Assembly: GCF_047511655.1 (NCBI RefSeq)
Contig: NC_133401.1
Location: 42,923,570-42,987,569 of the forward strand
Direction: 5' to 3'
DNA from: Castor canadensis
Lineage: Eukaryota; Chordata; Mammalia; Rodentia; Castoridae
Length of the DNA stretch: 64,000 nucleotides
The notes below the pieces were generated by a model, which saw nothing but the letters and a program-made list of their open reading frames with translations, was not told the DNA's origin and made no database searches. This document shows positions 21,270-30,942 of the stretch, piece after piece. The first letter of the stretch is position 1. Every line of letters begins with the position of its first letter. Both the position numbers and the translations under genes were made by a program.

Positions 21270-22600
21270 TAATTCACGTACCATAAATAGTACTATTTAA
21301 AAAGTATAAAAAAGTATTTAAATAGTACTATTTCAGTTGATTTGCAAAGTTGTGAAACCTTCAGTACTATTTAATTCCAGATCATCTTCATTACTCCAAA
21401 AAGAAACCCTATAGCCATTAGCAGCCATTTCCCATTCTTCCTTCCTCCAAGCCCCAGGCAACCACTAATCTACTTTATATTCCTGTGAACTTTCTTATTT
21501 TGAACATTTCAGGTAAGTGGAATCATACATTATGTGACCTTTTGTATCTGATTTCATGCACTCAGCATTCTATTTTAAGATTAATCCACGTGGCAAACAT
21601 GGAATAAAAGCACTGAAGCATGTAATAGTACTGTATTTCTTTTTATGCTGAATAATATTTCACGGGCTAGATAAGCCACATTTTGTTTATCTGTCTGTGA
21701 GTTGTGGACATTGACATTGTTTTCTTTTTGGACTATTAAGAACAATGCTTCTGTGAACATTCACATACAAATTGTGCAGACATATATTTTCAATTCCCCT
21801 AGGGATGTACTAGGAGATTGGTGTGGCCAGCTGGTAAGTCTATGCTTAACTATCTGAGAACCCACCAAATTGTTTTCCACAGATGCAACACCATTTTGCT
21901 TCCACCAGAAATGCAGAAGGGTCCCAATTTTCTGATACTTGTTATTATCTGTCTTTTTTGGTTATATCCATCCTCATGAGCTCAAAGAGGCACTCATTGT
22001 GCTCTGAGTTGTATTTCTCTGGTAGCTACATATGTTGGATATCTTTTCATGCATGTTGGTCACTTGTGTGTCTTCTCTGGAGAACTATTGATTTAGATCT
22101 GTTTTCTGTCTTAACAATTATGTTACTTATTATTTGATTATTGAGTTATAATAGTTCATTGTGTATTCTAGACACATTGCATATTCTAGATAGATTATTT
22201 GCACATATTTCATCCCAATCTGTGAGATATCTTTTTACTTTTTTTTAGTTTGTGTTTTGGTGGGACTTTTTTTGTTTTTAAAAAAAAAAACACAGGGCTT
22301 CATGCTTGCAAAGCAGGCCCTCTACCATTTGAGCCACACTTCCAGTCCATTTTTTTGCTTTGGCTATTTGAGAGATGGTTTCTCGCAAGCTACTTACCTG
22401 GACCAGCCTTGAACCATGATCCTCCTGATCTCAGCCTCCCCAAGTAGCTAGGATAAGAGGCATGAACCACTGGTACCCAGTTTCTTTTTACTTTCTCGAA
22501 GATATTATTTGAAGTAAAAAGATTTAAATTTGATAATGTCTAGTTTATCTTTCTTTTGTATCTGCTGGAAGTTTATCTAAGAAACCATTGCCTAATCTAA
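21270..22600 (-). mobile_element. Ancient L1 (L1M-type) 3' UTR and ORF2 end
   Basis: 21400-21800 carries the ordered words of old L1 3' parts: CCCCAGGCAACCACTAATCT, GGAATCATACATTATGTGAC, GCTGAATAATATTTCACGG, CCACATTTTGTTTATC, TGTGAACATTCACATAC. 21880-22240 continues into ORF2, which resumes after the SINE at 22490-22600. Heavily mutated. Confidence 0.75.
22291..22481 (-). mobile_element. Composite B1-dID SINE
   Basis: Minus strand: B1-like half (CTGGGTACCAGTGGTTCATG, GGAGGATCATGGTTCAAGGC), tRNA-derived half (GGAAGTGTGGCTCAAATGG), then a poly(A) tail seen as T/A runs near 22265-22290. Inserted in ancient L1. Confidence 0.85.
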
Positions 22601-23220
22601 GACTCCTTGTGATTTTAATTTTCATTTCACTAATGATTAATAATGCTGGGCAGTGCCCTATGACTCTGATGGCCACTACCCATATGACCTTTAAGATTTC
22701 TCGGGGGCTGCACATACTACAAATGATGCTAGTGGCTTTCCTGGAGGGGTATGTCATGTTGTTCATCGTTCTACTTTTATAGAGTCCCCTCTGCAGCTCC
22801 ATGAGGCATTACACCACTGGGTGTTCTCGCTAGGGGACCCAATCCTGTGGCAAAACTCTGCTTAGATTCCCAAGCTTTCCTTTGTAATTGTGGTGGTAGC
22901 TGCCATAACTGTATAATTCTTGCATCCTGTGCACCTGCAAAACCAGGATAGTATGGATACCATGCACACTGTGGTTTGCCACCTGCATAAGCTGCACTTG
23001 GGCAGCTTGAACCATGGCTGTAGTTACTGAATGCTTCACTGGCTGAATGCAGGGAAGTAAATTCTAAGGGAGTCATGAGCAATAAATCCACAGAGGGAGA
23101 GCACCCAGGGTTTTATGAAACAACTCTTCTCTGGGAGTTCTCTGGGCTTATGATGGGAAGAATGACTTTCAATTCTGAGATGTCCTGAACCCTTTTTCCA
23201 ATTGTCCTGATGCAAAGCAC
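22601..23220. other. Unassigned, possibly MaLR internal sequence
   Basis: About 620 bases without a recognisable gene. Two overlapping minus-strand frames (104 codons at 22777-23091; 69 codons at 22830-23039) show no family I know. The flank beyond the U6/L1 insertion (24077-24535) and the MaLR LTR at 25608 make a decayed MaLR internal region plausible, but I cannot prove it. Confidence 0.35.
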
Positions 23221-24076
23221 TGGTTTCTTTTTTAATTTTTTTATTGTTTTATTGGATGGGGGTATCTTGTGGCATTTACAAAAGTTCTTATAATGTATCA
23301 AATATATCATACTTGAATTCACCCCCTCCACCACTCTCTTCATCCCCCCTCTCCCATTCCTGGAACAGTTTCAACAGGTATCATTTTTCCATTTACATAC
23401 ATGTGTACACATTTTTTGCACCATATTCACCCTCCCACACCCTTTCCCTGCCACCTCATCCCTCCCACTGGTACCAACCTCCCTCCCTAGCAGGACCTGT
23501 TCCACCCTCCAGTTCTTTGATTTTGTAGAAGAAAAAAGGAAAAAAAAAGAAATTTTGGTTTTGCTTATTTGAGATAAAAGTAGTTACACAGGGAGTTTCC
23601 GTGTGATATTTCCATGTATATATGTATTATAGCCCTAATTTGTTCATCTTCTCTAATTTTTGTTGTTGTTGTTCTGCCTTGGTCCCTTTCTTATGGTGGT
23701 TTTAGCCACTTTAGGAATTCTATACCATTCTTGTGTAGAGAGTATATCAACCATATTCACCTTCTTAGTTTCCTTTTTTACCCTCCTTCTCATATATGAC
23801 CTCCCCTTAGCATGACCTGTTTTTCATAATATTGCTGTATTTGTGTTAGGTCTGTATTTCACATATGAGAGAAAACATGGAGCTTTTGGCCTTCTGAGCC
23901 TGGTTAACTTCACTTAAGATGTCTTCAGTTCCATCCATTTACCTGCAAATGAAAAAATATGAAACTTTTCATGAATTTGTGTGTCATTCTTGCCCAGGGG
24001 TCACACTAATCTTCCCTGTATCATTCCAGTTTTGGTGAATATGCTGCTGAAGTGAGCACACTTGGTTTCTTTTTTA
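23221..24076 (-). mobile_element. U6 snRNA / L1 3' end chimeric retrocopy with 14-bp perfect TSD
   Basis: Reading on minus: TSD (24063-24076), U6 pseudogene (24059-23953), directly joined to the last ~33 codons of L1 ORF2 and the L1 3' UTR (about 23951-23250), an A-rich tail (T-rich on plus, 23235-23255), and the second TSD (23221-23234). Both TSDs read TGGTTTCTTTTTTA on plus. The fused junction is the U6 terminal T run followed by CATTTGCAGGTAAATGG, where L1 ORF2 encodes SFAGKWMEL. A single TSD pair around both parts shows one insertion event. U6-L1 chimeras of this form are known in mammals and are explained by template switching of L1 reverse transcriptase. Confidence 0.9.
23953..24059 (-). 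pseudogene. U6 spliceosomal snRNA pseudogene, full length
   Basis: The 107 bases match U6 from its 5' end (GTGCTCACTTCAGCAGC) through TACAGGGAAGATTAGTGTGA and CACACAAATTCATGAAAAG to the terminal T run. By eye roughly four fifths of positions agree, and many differences are C to T or G to A changes at former CpG sites. No proximal sequence element or TATA box is expected, since the copy arrived by retrotransposition. Not a functional U6 gene. Confidence 0.92.
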
Positions 24077-24535
24077 TCCATGCTAATTAATCTCTTTAGC
24101 AAGTGGCTTGGCTGACCCATAGCCCCCTGAATGCTCATTTTTGCTCCTTTCCTGGCCAGGCTTCAAATTTTCCAAATGTATCCAGTCTGCCTCCCTTTGC
24201 TCCTTGATCTGTAAATATGACTAGAAGTGGTCAGTCATACCCATGCCACAGTCAGAACTCTTTGTTTGAGATCCCCTTCACCAAACAAAGTAGCTTATCA
24301 TTGGCCTTCCTTGAGTCTGAGGGCATAGGCACAATGCATCCAGGTTCTTTGCTGCACTGTAACAAGGGTGGCCTCAGGTCCAGTTTCCAATAGAATCCTC
24401 ATTTCCATCAGCATTCTGGTTATGACCGCTTATCCAGTCTCTAAGATGTTTCTCCCTTAGTTACCTTGTCTTCTGAGTACTTCTCAGAATCACTCCTAAT
24501 GCTCCAGTTAGAGCCTCTAGGCTATTCTTAGCTTG
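24077..24535. other. Probable MaLR internal sequence, non-coding relic
   Basis: No gene seen. The stretch (for example TGGCTTGGCTGACCCATAG, CTCCTTTCCTGGCCAGGC) resembles the internal, non-coding part of MaLR elements and leads, across the inserted L1, into 25512-25607 (CTTTTTAACCTCTTTGCATC) and the LTR at 25608. Assignment is from recalled family words only. Confidence 0.45.
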
Positions 24536-24545
24536 GTCCCAAACA

Positions 24546-25497
24546 CTTTTTTTTTAATTTTTATTTTTTTATTATTCATATGTGCATACAGTGCTTGGGT
24601 CATTTCTCCCCCCGACCCCACCCCCTCCCTTACCACCCACTCCGCCCCTTCCTTCTCCCCCCCCACCCCCTCAATACCCAGCAGAAACTATTTTGCCCTT
24701 ATCTCTAATTTTGTTGAAGAGAGAGTATAAGCAATAATAGGAAGGAACAAGGGTTTTTGCTGGTTGAGATAAGGATAGCTATACAGGGAGTTGACTCACA
24801 TTAATTTCCTGTGTGTGTGTGTGTTACCTTCTAGGTTAATTCTTCTTGATCTAACCTTTTCTCTAGTTCCTGGTCCCCTTCTCCTATTGGCCTCAGTTGC
24901 TTTTAAGGTATCTGCTTTAGTTTCTCTGCATTGAGGGCAACAAATGCTAGCTAATTTTTTACGTGTCTTACCTATCCTCACCCCTCCCTTGTGTGCTCTC
25001 GCTTTTATCTTGTGATCAAAGTCCAATCCCCTTGTTGTGTTTGCCCTTGATCTAATGTCCGCATATGAGGGAGAACATACGATTTTTGGTCTTTTGGGTC
25101 AGGCTAACCTCACTCAGAATGATGTTCTCCAATTCCATCCATTTACCAGCGAATGATAACATTTCGTTCTTCTTCATGGCTGCATAAAATTCCATTGTGT
25201 AACAAAATTAGAAATAAGGGCAAAATAGTTTCTGCTGGGTATTGTGGGGGGAGAGGGAGGGGGCGGAGTGGGTGGTAAGGGAGGGGGTGGGGGCAGGGGG
25301 GAGAAATGACCCAAGCCTTGTATGCACATATGAATAATAAAAGAAAAAGGAAAAAAAATTCCATTGTGTATAAATACAACATTTTCTTAATCCATTCGTC
25401 AGTAGTGGGGCATCTTGGCTGTTTCCATAACTTGGCTATTGTGAATAGTGTTGCAATAAACATGGGTATGCAGGTGCCTCTGGAGTAACCTGTGTCA
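24546..25497 (-). mobile_element. 5'-truncated young-lineage L1 (ORF2 end and 3' UTR)
   Basis: Plus-strand T-rich tail at 24546-24575, 3' UTR to about 25060, then the last ~150 codons of ORF2 up to 25497. Flanked by GTCCCAAAC copies at 24536-24544 and 25509-25517, which continue with a C/T-rich stretch and make a likely TSD. Carries the nested plus-strand L1 at 25202-25354. The 5' junction holds a short palindrome (see findings). Confidence 0.85.
25202..25354 (+). mobile_element. Tiny 5'-truncated L1 nested in the opposite orientation inside another L1
   Basis: 153 bases of L1 3' UTR end on the plus strand (ACAAAATTAGAAATAAGGGC, the G-rich block, then ACCCAAGCCTTGTATGCAC) plus an A-rich tail. 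It is flanked by perfect 16-bp copies of AAAATTCCATTGTGTA at 25186-25201 and 25355-25370. The duplicated target is itself the ORF2 region of the host L1, and the nick site reads TTTT/A on the complementary strand, the preferred L1 endonuclease site. Confidence 0.93.
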
Positions 25498-25607
25498 CTG
25501 TGACACAAGTCCCAAACTCTTTTTAACCTCTTTGCATCACCCAGTTCCAAACTGCCTCCAGATATTTAGGTATAGTTAATGACCCCATTCATCCTACCAA
25601 TTTTTTG

Positions 25608-25935
25608 TATTGGTCATTTTGTTGTTGTTGCTATAATGAATAACCCGAGGCAGGCCAAATTTGTATATAAAAGAGGCTTATTTAGCGCACAGTTTTGGAG
25701 TTTTTGGCGTGCTCTGGCTTAGCTCTCTTGGGTGCATCACATCAGGGTGGGAAGTATTGATCACATCACAAAACAGAAAGCCAGAGAGAGGAGTACTGCA
25801 ATCCCTTCAATTAACTAAAGGACTTTCCACTAGGTGCCACCTCTTAAGGGTCCCATCACCTCCCACATTGCCACATGGGGAATAACCCTCCAACACGTGA
25901 GTCTTTGAGGGATGCATTTAAATCCACCTAATCAT
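25608..25935 (+). mobile_element. MaLR-class LTR (MST/THE1-like)
   Basis: Starts TGTATTGGTCATTTTG, continues ATAATGAATAACCCGAGGC and AAAAGAGGCTTATTTAGC, and later has CCACCTCTTAAGGGTCCCAT and CACATGGGGAATAA. These follow the THE1/MST LTR order, with many substitutions. It is followed by microsatellites. Confidence 0.7.
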
Positions 25936-25953
25936 GGCTATATGGCAACATCC

Positions 25954-25984
<31 letters not shown>

Positions 25985-25992
25985 ATCTATGG
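25954..25992. repeat. (ATCT)n microsatellite
   Basis: About nine tandem ATCT units. Confidence 0.95.
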
Positions 25993-26002
25993 TTATATCT
26001 AG

Positions 26003-26004
<2 letters not shown>

Positions 26005-26044
<40 letters not shown>
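26005..26044. repeat. (AC)n microsatellite, about 19 units
   Basis: Uninterrupted AC run ending at ACGCG. Confidence 0.95.
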
Positions 26045-26150
26045 GTCAACTCAGTTCCATTGGCATTATCACATTATTTCTGATTATTGCAGAAAATAAG
26101 AATTTTTAGGGTGAATTCATTGATTAATTATAGAAAAATTTGACATTTGG

Positions 26151-26228
26151 AGGGGCTAGAAATGTAGCCTAGTGGTAGAGCACTTACCTAGCATATGTAA
26201 GGTCCTGGGTTCAATATCCAGCACTGTT
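26151..26228 (+). mobile_element. ID-type tRNA-derived SINE
   Basis: AGGGGCTAGAAATGTAGCCT start, AGTGGTAGAGCACTTACC (A box), CTGGGTTCAATATCCAGC (B box), CACTG end with almost no A tail. Directly followed by a second SINE type. Confidence 0.85.
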
Positions 26229-26235
26229 ACATTTT

Positions 26236-26328
26236 ACTGGTGGAGTGGCTCAAGTGGTAGAGTGACTGCCTAGCAAGTGTGAGGTCCTGAGTTCAAACCC
26301 CAGTGCCACCAAAAATTAAAAAAAAATG
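26236..26328 (+). mobile_element. tRNA-derived SINE (dID type)
   Basis: CTGGTGGAGTGGCTCAAGTGG, GCCTAGCAAGTGTGAGG, CTGAGTTCAAACCCCAGTG, then an A-rich tail. A clear A and B box. It lies 8 bases after the ID element. Confidence 0.9.
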
Positions 26329-26334
26329 TTTTGA

Positions 26335-27029
26335 AATTGTGTCAGTCTTCCAACTTTGTTTTCTTTTTTAAAGATTGTTTTAATTATGCTCAGTCTGTCA
26401 CATTTCCATATGAATTTTGGCATTGTTTTGTTAATTTCTGCAAAAGGGCAGCTGGAATTCTGACAGGGATAGCATTGAATCTATGTGTAATTCTGGGGAA
26501 TATTGCCTCAGAGACAATATTTTAAGTCTTCCAACTCATAAGCACAAGATGTCTTTCCACTTAGCTTTTCTGTAATTACTTTCAGCAATGTACTTGTAGT
26601 TTCTTTGTATTGTCTTCATCTGTTTTATTTTTGTACAAAGGTAATGCTGGCTTCAAAAAAATTAGTGGGGCTTGAAGTCAGGGTCTCATGCTTGCTAGAC
26701 ACGAGTGCTTTACTGCTGGAGCCACTCCACCAGCCCATTTTTGTGCTTGGTATTTTTGAGAGGGGGTCTTGAGAACTATTTGCCTGGGCTTGCACCCAGC
26801 AGTGTTGGGAATATTTTAAACTATGAACTTGATGTTTTTAAAGCTAGAACTGTCTAGTCCACCAAATGTCAATTTTACTGTATGTTAATTTTAAACAAAA
26901 TTAGAAAAAATGTAGGTCTTTTTGTATTTTTTATTTCTTTTTGAGTCAATTCTGATAATTAATATCTTTTAAGAAACTTTATTTTTAATTGGGAAAAATA
27001 TTAGTCCAAAGTTTGCAATGCTTCCTTTT
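26335..27029 (-). mobile_element. Ancient L1 ORF2 fragments flanking a SINE
   Basis: 26335-26660 carries old L1 ORF2 words on plus (GTCTTCCAACTTTGTTTTC, TTCCATATGAATTTTGGC, GATAGCATTGAATCTATG). 26800-27029 appears to continue toward the RT part but is very degraded. Confidence 0.6.
26665..26800 (-). mobile_element. tRNA-derived half and truncated B1 half of a B1-dID SINE
   Basis: Minus strand tRNA-like half (GGCTGGTGGAGTGGCTCCAG, CCTGACTTCAAGCCCCACTA) preceded by a shortened B1 portion (AGCCCAGGCAAATAGTTC). Confidence 0.75.
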
Positions 27030-27036
27030 TATCACT

Positions 27037-27060
27037 TTATTTATTTATTTATTTATTTTA
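27037..27060. repeat. (TTTA)n microsatellite
   Basis: Six TTTA units at the 3' edge of the L1/SINE-head tail. Confidence 0.9.
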
Positions 27061-29208
27061 TGACTTGAGCAACTCCAGCAGCCCTGTTTTTTTTTCCTTT
27101 TTCTTTTATTATTCATATGTGCATACAAGGCTTGGGTCATTTCTCCCCCCTGCCCCCACCCCCTCCCTTACCACCCACTCCACCCCCTCCCTCTCCCCCC
27201 CACCCCCTCAATACCCAGCAGAAACTATTTTGCCCTTATTTCTAATTTTGTTCTAGAGAGAGTATAAGTAATAACAGGAAGGGACAAGGGTTTTTGCTGG
27301 TTGAGATAAGGATAGCTATACAGGGTATTGACTCACATTGATTTCCTGGGCATGGGTGTTACCTTCTAGGTTAATTCTTTTTGATCTCACCTTTTCTCTA
27401 GTTCCTGGTCCCCTTTTTGTATTGGCCTCAGTTGCTTTTAAAGTATCTGCTTTAGTTTCTCTGCATTAAGGGCAACAAATGCTAGCTAGTTTTTTAGGTG
27501 TCTTACCTATCCTCACCCCTCCCTTGTGTGCTCTCGCTTTTATCATGTGCTCATAGTCTAATCCCATTGTTGTGTTTGCTCTTGATCTAATGTCCACATA
27601 TGAGGGAGAACATACGATTTTTGGTCTTTTGAGCCAGGCTAACCTCACTCAGAATGATGTTCTCCAATTCCATCCATTTACCCGCAAATGATAACATTTT
27701 GTTCTTCTTCATGGCTGCATAAAATTCCATTGTGTATAGATACCACATTTTCTTAATCCATTCGTCAGTGGTGGGGCATCTTGGCTGTTTCCATAACTTG
27801 GCTATTGTGAATAGTGCCGCAATAAACATGGGTGTGCAGGTACTTCTGGAGTAACCTGTGTCACAGTCTTTTGGGTATATCCCCATGAGTGGTATTGCTG
27901 GATCAAATGGTAGATCGATGTCTAGCTTTTTAAGTAGCCTCCAAATTTTTTTCCAGAGTGGTTGTACTAGTCTACATTCCTACCAACAGTGTAAGAGGTT
28001 TCCTTTTTCCCCTCATCCTCGCCAACACCTGTTGGTGGTGGTGTTGCTAATGATGGCTATTCTAACAGGGGTGAGGTGGAATCTTAGTGTGGTTTTAATT
28101 TGCATTTCTTTTATTGCTAGAGATGGTGAGCATTTTTTCATGTGTTTTTTGGCCATTTGAATTTCTTCTTTTGAGAAAGTTCTGTTTAGTTCACTTGCCC
28201 ATTCCTTTATTGGTTCATTAGTTTTGGGAGAATTTAGTTTTTTAAGTTCCCTATATATTCTGGTTATTAGTCCTTTGTCTGATGTATAGTTGGCAAATAT
28301 TTTCTCCCACTCTGTGGGTGTTCTCTTCAGTTTAGAGACCATTTCTTTTGATGAACAGAAGCTTTTTAGTTTTATGAGGTCCCATTTATCTATGCTATCT
28401 CTTAGTTGCTGTGCTGCTGGGGTTTCATTGACAAAGTTCTTACCTATACCTACTAACTCCACAGTATTTCCTACTCTTTCCTGTATCAACTTAAATTTGG
28501 GATCTGATATTAAGATCCTTGATCCATTTTGAGTTAATCTTGGTATAGGGTGATATACATGGATCTAGTTTCAGTTTTTTGCAGACTGCTAACCAGTTTT
28601 CCCAGCAGTTTTTGTTGAAGAGGCTGCTTTTTCTCCATCGTATATTTTTAGCTCCTTTGTCAAAGACAAGTTGGTTATAGTTGTGTGGCTTCATATCTGG
28701 GTCCTCTATTCTGTTCCACTGGTCTTCATGTCTGTTTTTGTGCCAGTACCATGCTGTTTTTATTGTTATTGCTTTGTAATATAGTTTGAAGTCAGGTATT
28801 GTGATACCTCCTGCATTGTTCTTTTGACTGAGTATTGCCTTGGCTATTCGTGGTCTCTTGTGTTTCCATATAAATTTCACAGTAGATTTTTCAATCTCTT
28901 TAATGAATGTCATTGGAATTTTGATGGGAATTGCATTAAACATGTAGATTACTTTTGGGAGTATTGACATTTTTACTATGTTGATTCTACCAATCCATGA
29001 GCATGGGAGATCTCTCCACTTTCTATAGTCTTCCTCAATCTCTTTCTTCAGAAGTGTATAGTTTTCCTTGTAGAGGTCTTTCACATCTTTTGTTAGGTTT
29101 ACACCTAGGTATTTGATTTTTTTGAGGCTATTGTAAATGGAATTGTTTTCATACATTCTTTTTCAGTTTGCTCATTGTTAGTGTATAGAAATGCTAATGA
29201 TTTTTCTA
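27040..29208 (-). mobile_element. 5'-truncated young-lineage L1 with SINE head in its tail
   Basis: From low to high coordinate: (TTTA)n (27037-27060), 25 bases of SINE head on minus (27061-27086), T-rich L1 tail, 3' UTR to 27586, then ORF2 from its stop up to the RT region at 29208. TSDs TATCACTTTA lie at 27030-27039 and 29209-29218. The ORF2 part is very similar to 4750-6130 of the near full-length L1. Truncation during insertion explains the missing 5' part. Confidence 0.9.
27587..29208 (-). pseudogene. 3' part of L1 ORF2, 5'-truncated
   Basis: 28491-29156 is open for 221 codons ([20 protein letters not shown] ... WAYW-like [16 protein letters not shown]), 28013-28489 for 158 codons, and 27587-27886 for 99 codons ending at the normal ORF2 C-terminus (NRMFSLICGH, stop). 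Frame breaks near 28490 and 28010 separate them. The RT catalytic part is missing, so it is a dead fragment. Confidence 0.88.
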
Positions 29209-29533
29209 TATCACTTTAATATCCATAGAATTTATAGTGATGCACTCTATGTTATTTCTGGTATTGGCAATTTGTGTCTTTTGTATTTTCCATGAAATGT
29301 CAAACCAGTCTCACATTAGGGTTTTTTTTTAGAAAAACAATATTATCTACTTTTGGTTTAATGATTTTCCTCTGTTCATTTTTTAGTTCATCGATCTCTG
29401 CTCTTTAATATTTTCTTCTTTTTAATTATTTTGAGCTAATTTTGCTTTTATCTAGCTTCCTAAAGTAGAGCCTTCAATCTTTATTTTAGACCAAATTTCT
29501 TTTCTAATACAAGCATTTAAAACTGTAAATTTC

Positions 29534-29632
29534 AGCCAGGCATGGTGACTTGGTGGATCAATGAGTTTGAAGCCAGCCTGGACTATGTAGTGAGATGCTC
29601 TCTCAAAAAATAAGAAGCAAAATAACAAGAAT
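29534..29632 (+). mobile_element. B1 SINE with internal deletion
   Basis: AGCCAGGCATGGTGACTTGG followed directly by GAGTTTGAAGCCAGCCTGG and CATG-less TAGTGAGATGCTCTCTC, then an A-rich tail. The middle of the B1 unit is missing. Confidence 0.8.
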
Positions 29633-29754
29633 AAACTACAAATTTCCCTTTAAACACAAGTTTAGCACTTATTTTTGTTACATTCAAAATATTTTCTAAC
29701 TTTGTGTATTTTGAAATTCTGTTATTCAGGGCATACATATTTAGGATTATGTAT

Positions 29755-29883
29755 TTGTTTTGTTTTGAGATGGGGGGTCTCACCGTGTTGCCCAGGCTGG
29801 TCTTGAACTTCTGGGATTAAGTGATCCTCTTGCTTCAGCCTCCTGAGTAGGTGGAACTATAGGCATGTATCACTGCTCCCAGC
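29755..29883 (-). mobile_element. 7SL-derived monomer SINE (B1/PB1-like)
   Basis: Plus-strand reading GAGATGGGGGGTCTCACC, TTGCCCAGGCTGGTCTTGAA, CAGCCTCCTGAGTAGGTGG and GCATGTATCACTGCTCCC is the complement of a 7SL-derived unit. It is closer to an early monomer than to the composite SINEs elsewhere in the window. Confidence 0.85.
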
Positions 29884-30834
29884 AAATTAAGTTTTTACAA
29901 AAAGCAAATGAACCTATTTATTATTCTGAAGCACCCCCTCCCTTTGTCTGATATTGTTCCTCACCCTATAGTTTACTTTGTCTTTTATTAACAAAGCTGT
30001 TCAGCTCTCATGTGATTTGAGTTTTTATGTATTTTAATGTATATCTACTTTTAATGTCTTAAAGTAACTTTCTTATAGAGAACATATGTTTTGGTTTGTT
30101 ATTTTGTTTACATTTATTGGATGTTATTGGACTGTTTAAAATTACATTTAATTTAATTATCACTATGGTTGAGTTGGGTAATTCAACCATCTTGACCATT
30201 TCTTCTTCCATTTGGTTTTGCTGGTTTGGGCCACTTTAAAAGAACTCTTGCTGCCCTTTTGGAGTGATTGAAAGTTTAAGTTATTTCATCTCTACCCATG
30301 GCTTTTCATTTGCATCTTCATTTTCGTGCATTTTCTCTTGTTTTAGTGGTTGCTTTCAATTATAAAATACATATCTTTAGCTTTTCACAGTCTGATTTCA
30401 AAAATTTCATGCCATTTAATTTATAATGAAAGAATCTCACTGTGGTACAGCTCCATTTACTTCCTCCTCTCCCTTGTGTTATTTTAAATTGCATTTTATT
30501 TTGATACATGTCATCATATATAAATTATAAAATCTCTTTTAAATGAAATTTTAAGACTTTTAAAAGTAACTTAGACTTACAAGAAGATTGTAAAATTACT
30601 TCAATGAGTTTCTGTATACCTTCACTTCCTCTAATGTTAACTAGCTTCTTGCAGAACCCTAGTACAAGTCTTAAGACTAAGAAATTAACATAGATACATT
30701 TCTGTTAACTGACAGCCTTTATTCAGATTGCTTCATTTTCCCACTAACTTTGTAGGACAGTTAGTGGGAAACTTCTAACTTTTGTCCTTTTCCTGTTCCA
30801 GGGACCAACCCAGCTTCTACATTGCCTTTGCATG

Positions 30835-30875
30835 TGTGCGCGCCCGCGTGTGTGTGTGTAAGTGTGTGTGTGTGT

Positions 30876-30926
<51 letters not shown>

Positions 30927-30942
30927 TGTGTGTTTTTTATTG
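30835..30942. repeat. (GT)n microsatellite, compound
   Basis: GT runs broken by AAGT units and starting GTGCGCGCCCGCGTGTG. It adjoins the A-tail side of a minus-strand SINE, a common birthplace of microsatellites. Confidence 0.92.

Larger units (their letters stand above)
29219..30834 (-). mobile_element. Ancient L1 relics (ORF2 and upstream), carrying two B1-type SINEs
   Basis: 29219-29525 is old L1 ORF2 on minus (plus words GGTTTAATGATTTTCCTC, TTTTTAGTTCATCGATC). 29885-30830 reads as further old L1, but with so many changes that only short words match (for example GTGTTATTTTAAATTGC). No frame is intact and no gene is visible. Confidence 0.5.

Noticed and set aside
22777-23091. Processed pseudogene of a host protein (104-codon minus frame)
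   Set aside because: I recognise no family in any frame, and no poly(A) or TSD brackets the stretch; a decayed MaLR internal region is as likely.
23953-24059. A functional U6 snRNA gene
   Set aside because: Many substitutions, fused to L1 at its 3' end and enclosed by a retrotransposition TSD.
26151-26328. tRNA genes
   Set aside because: A and B boxes are present but the sequences are SINE monomers with tails and repeat in the window; no cloverleaf with a proper acceptor stem is evident.
29755-29883. A primate Alu element (which would suggest primate DNA)
   Set aside because: It is a single 7SL-derived unit, and the rest of the window has B1-dID and ID SINEs typical of rodents.
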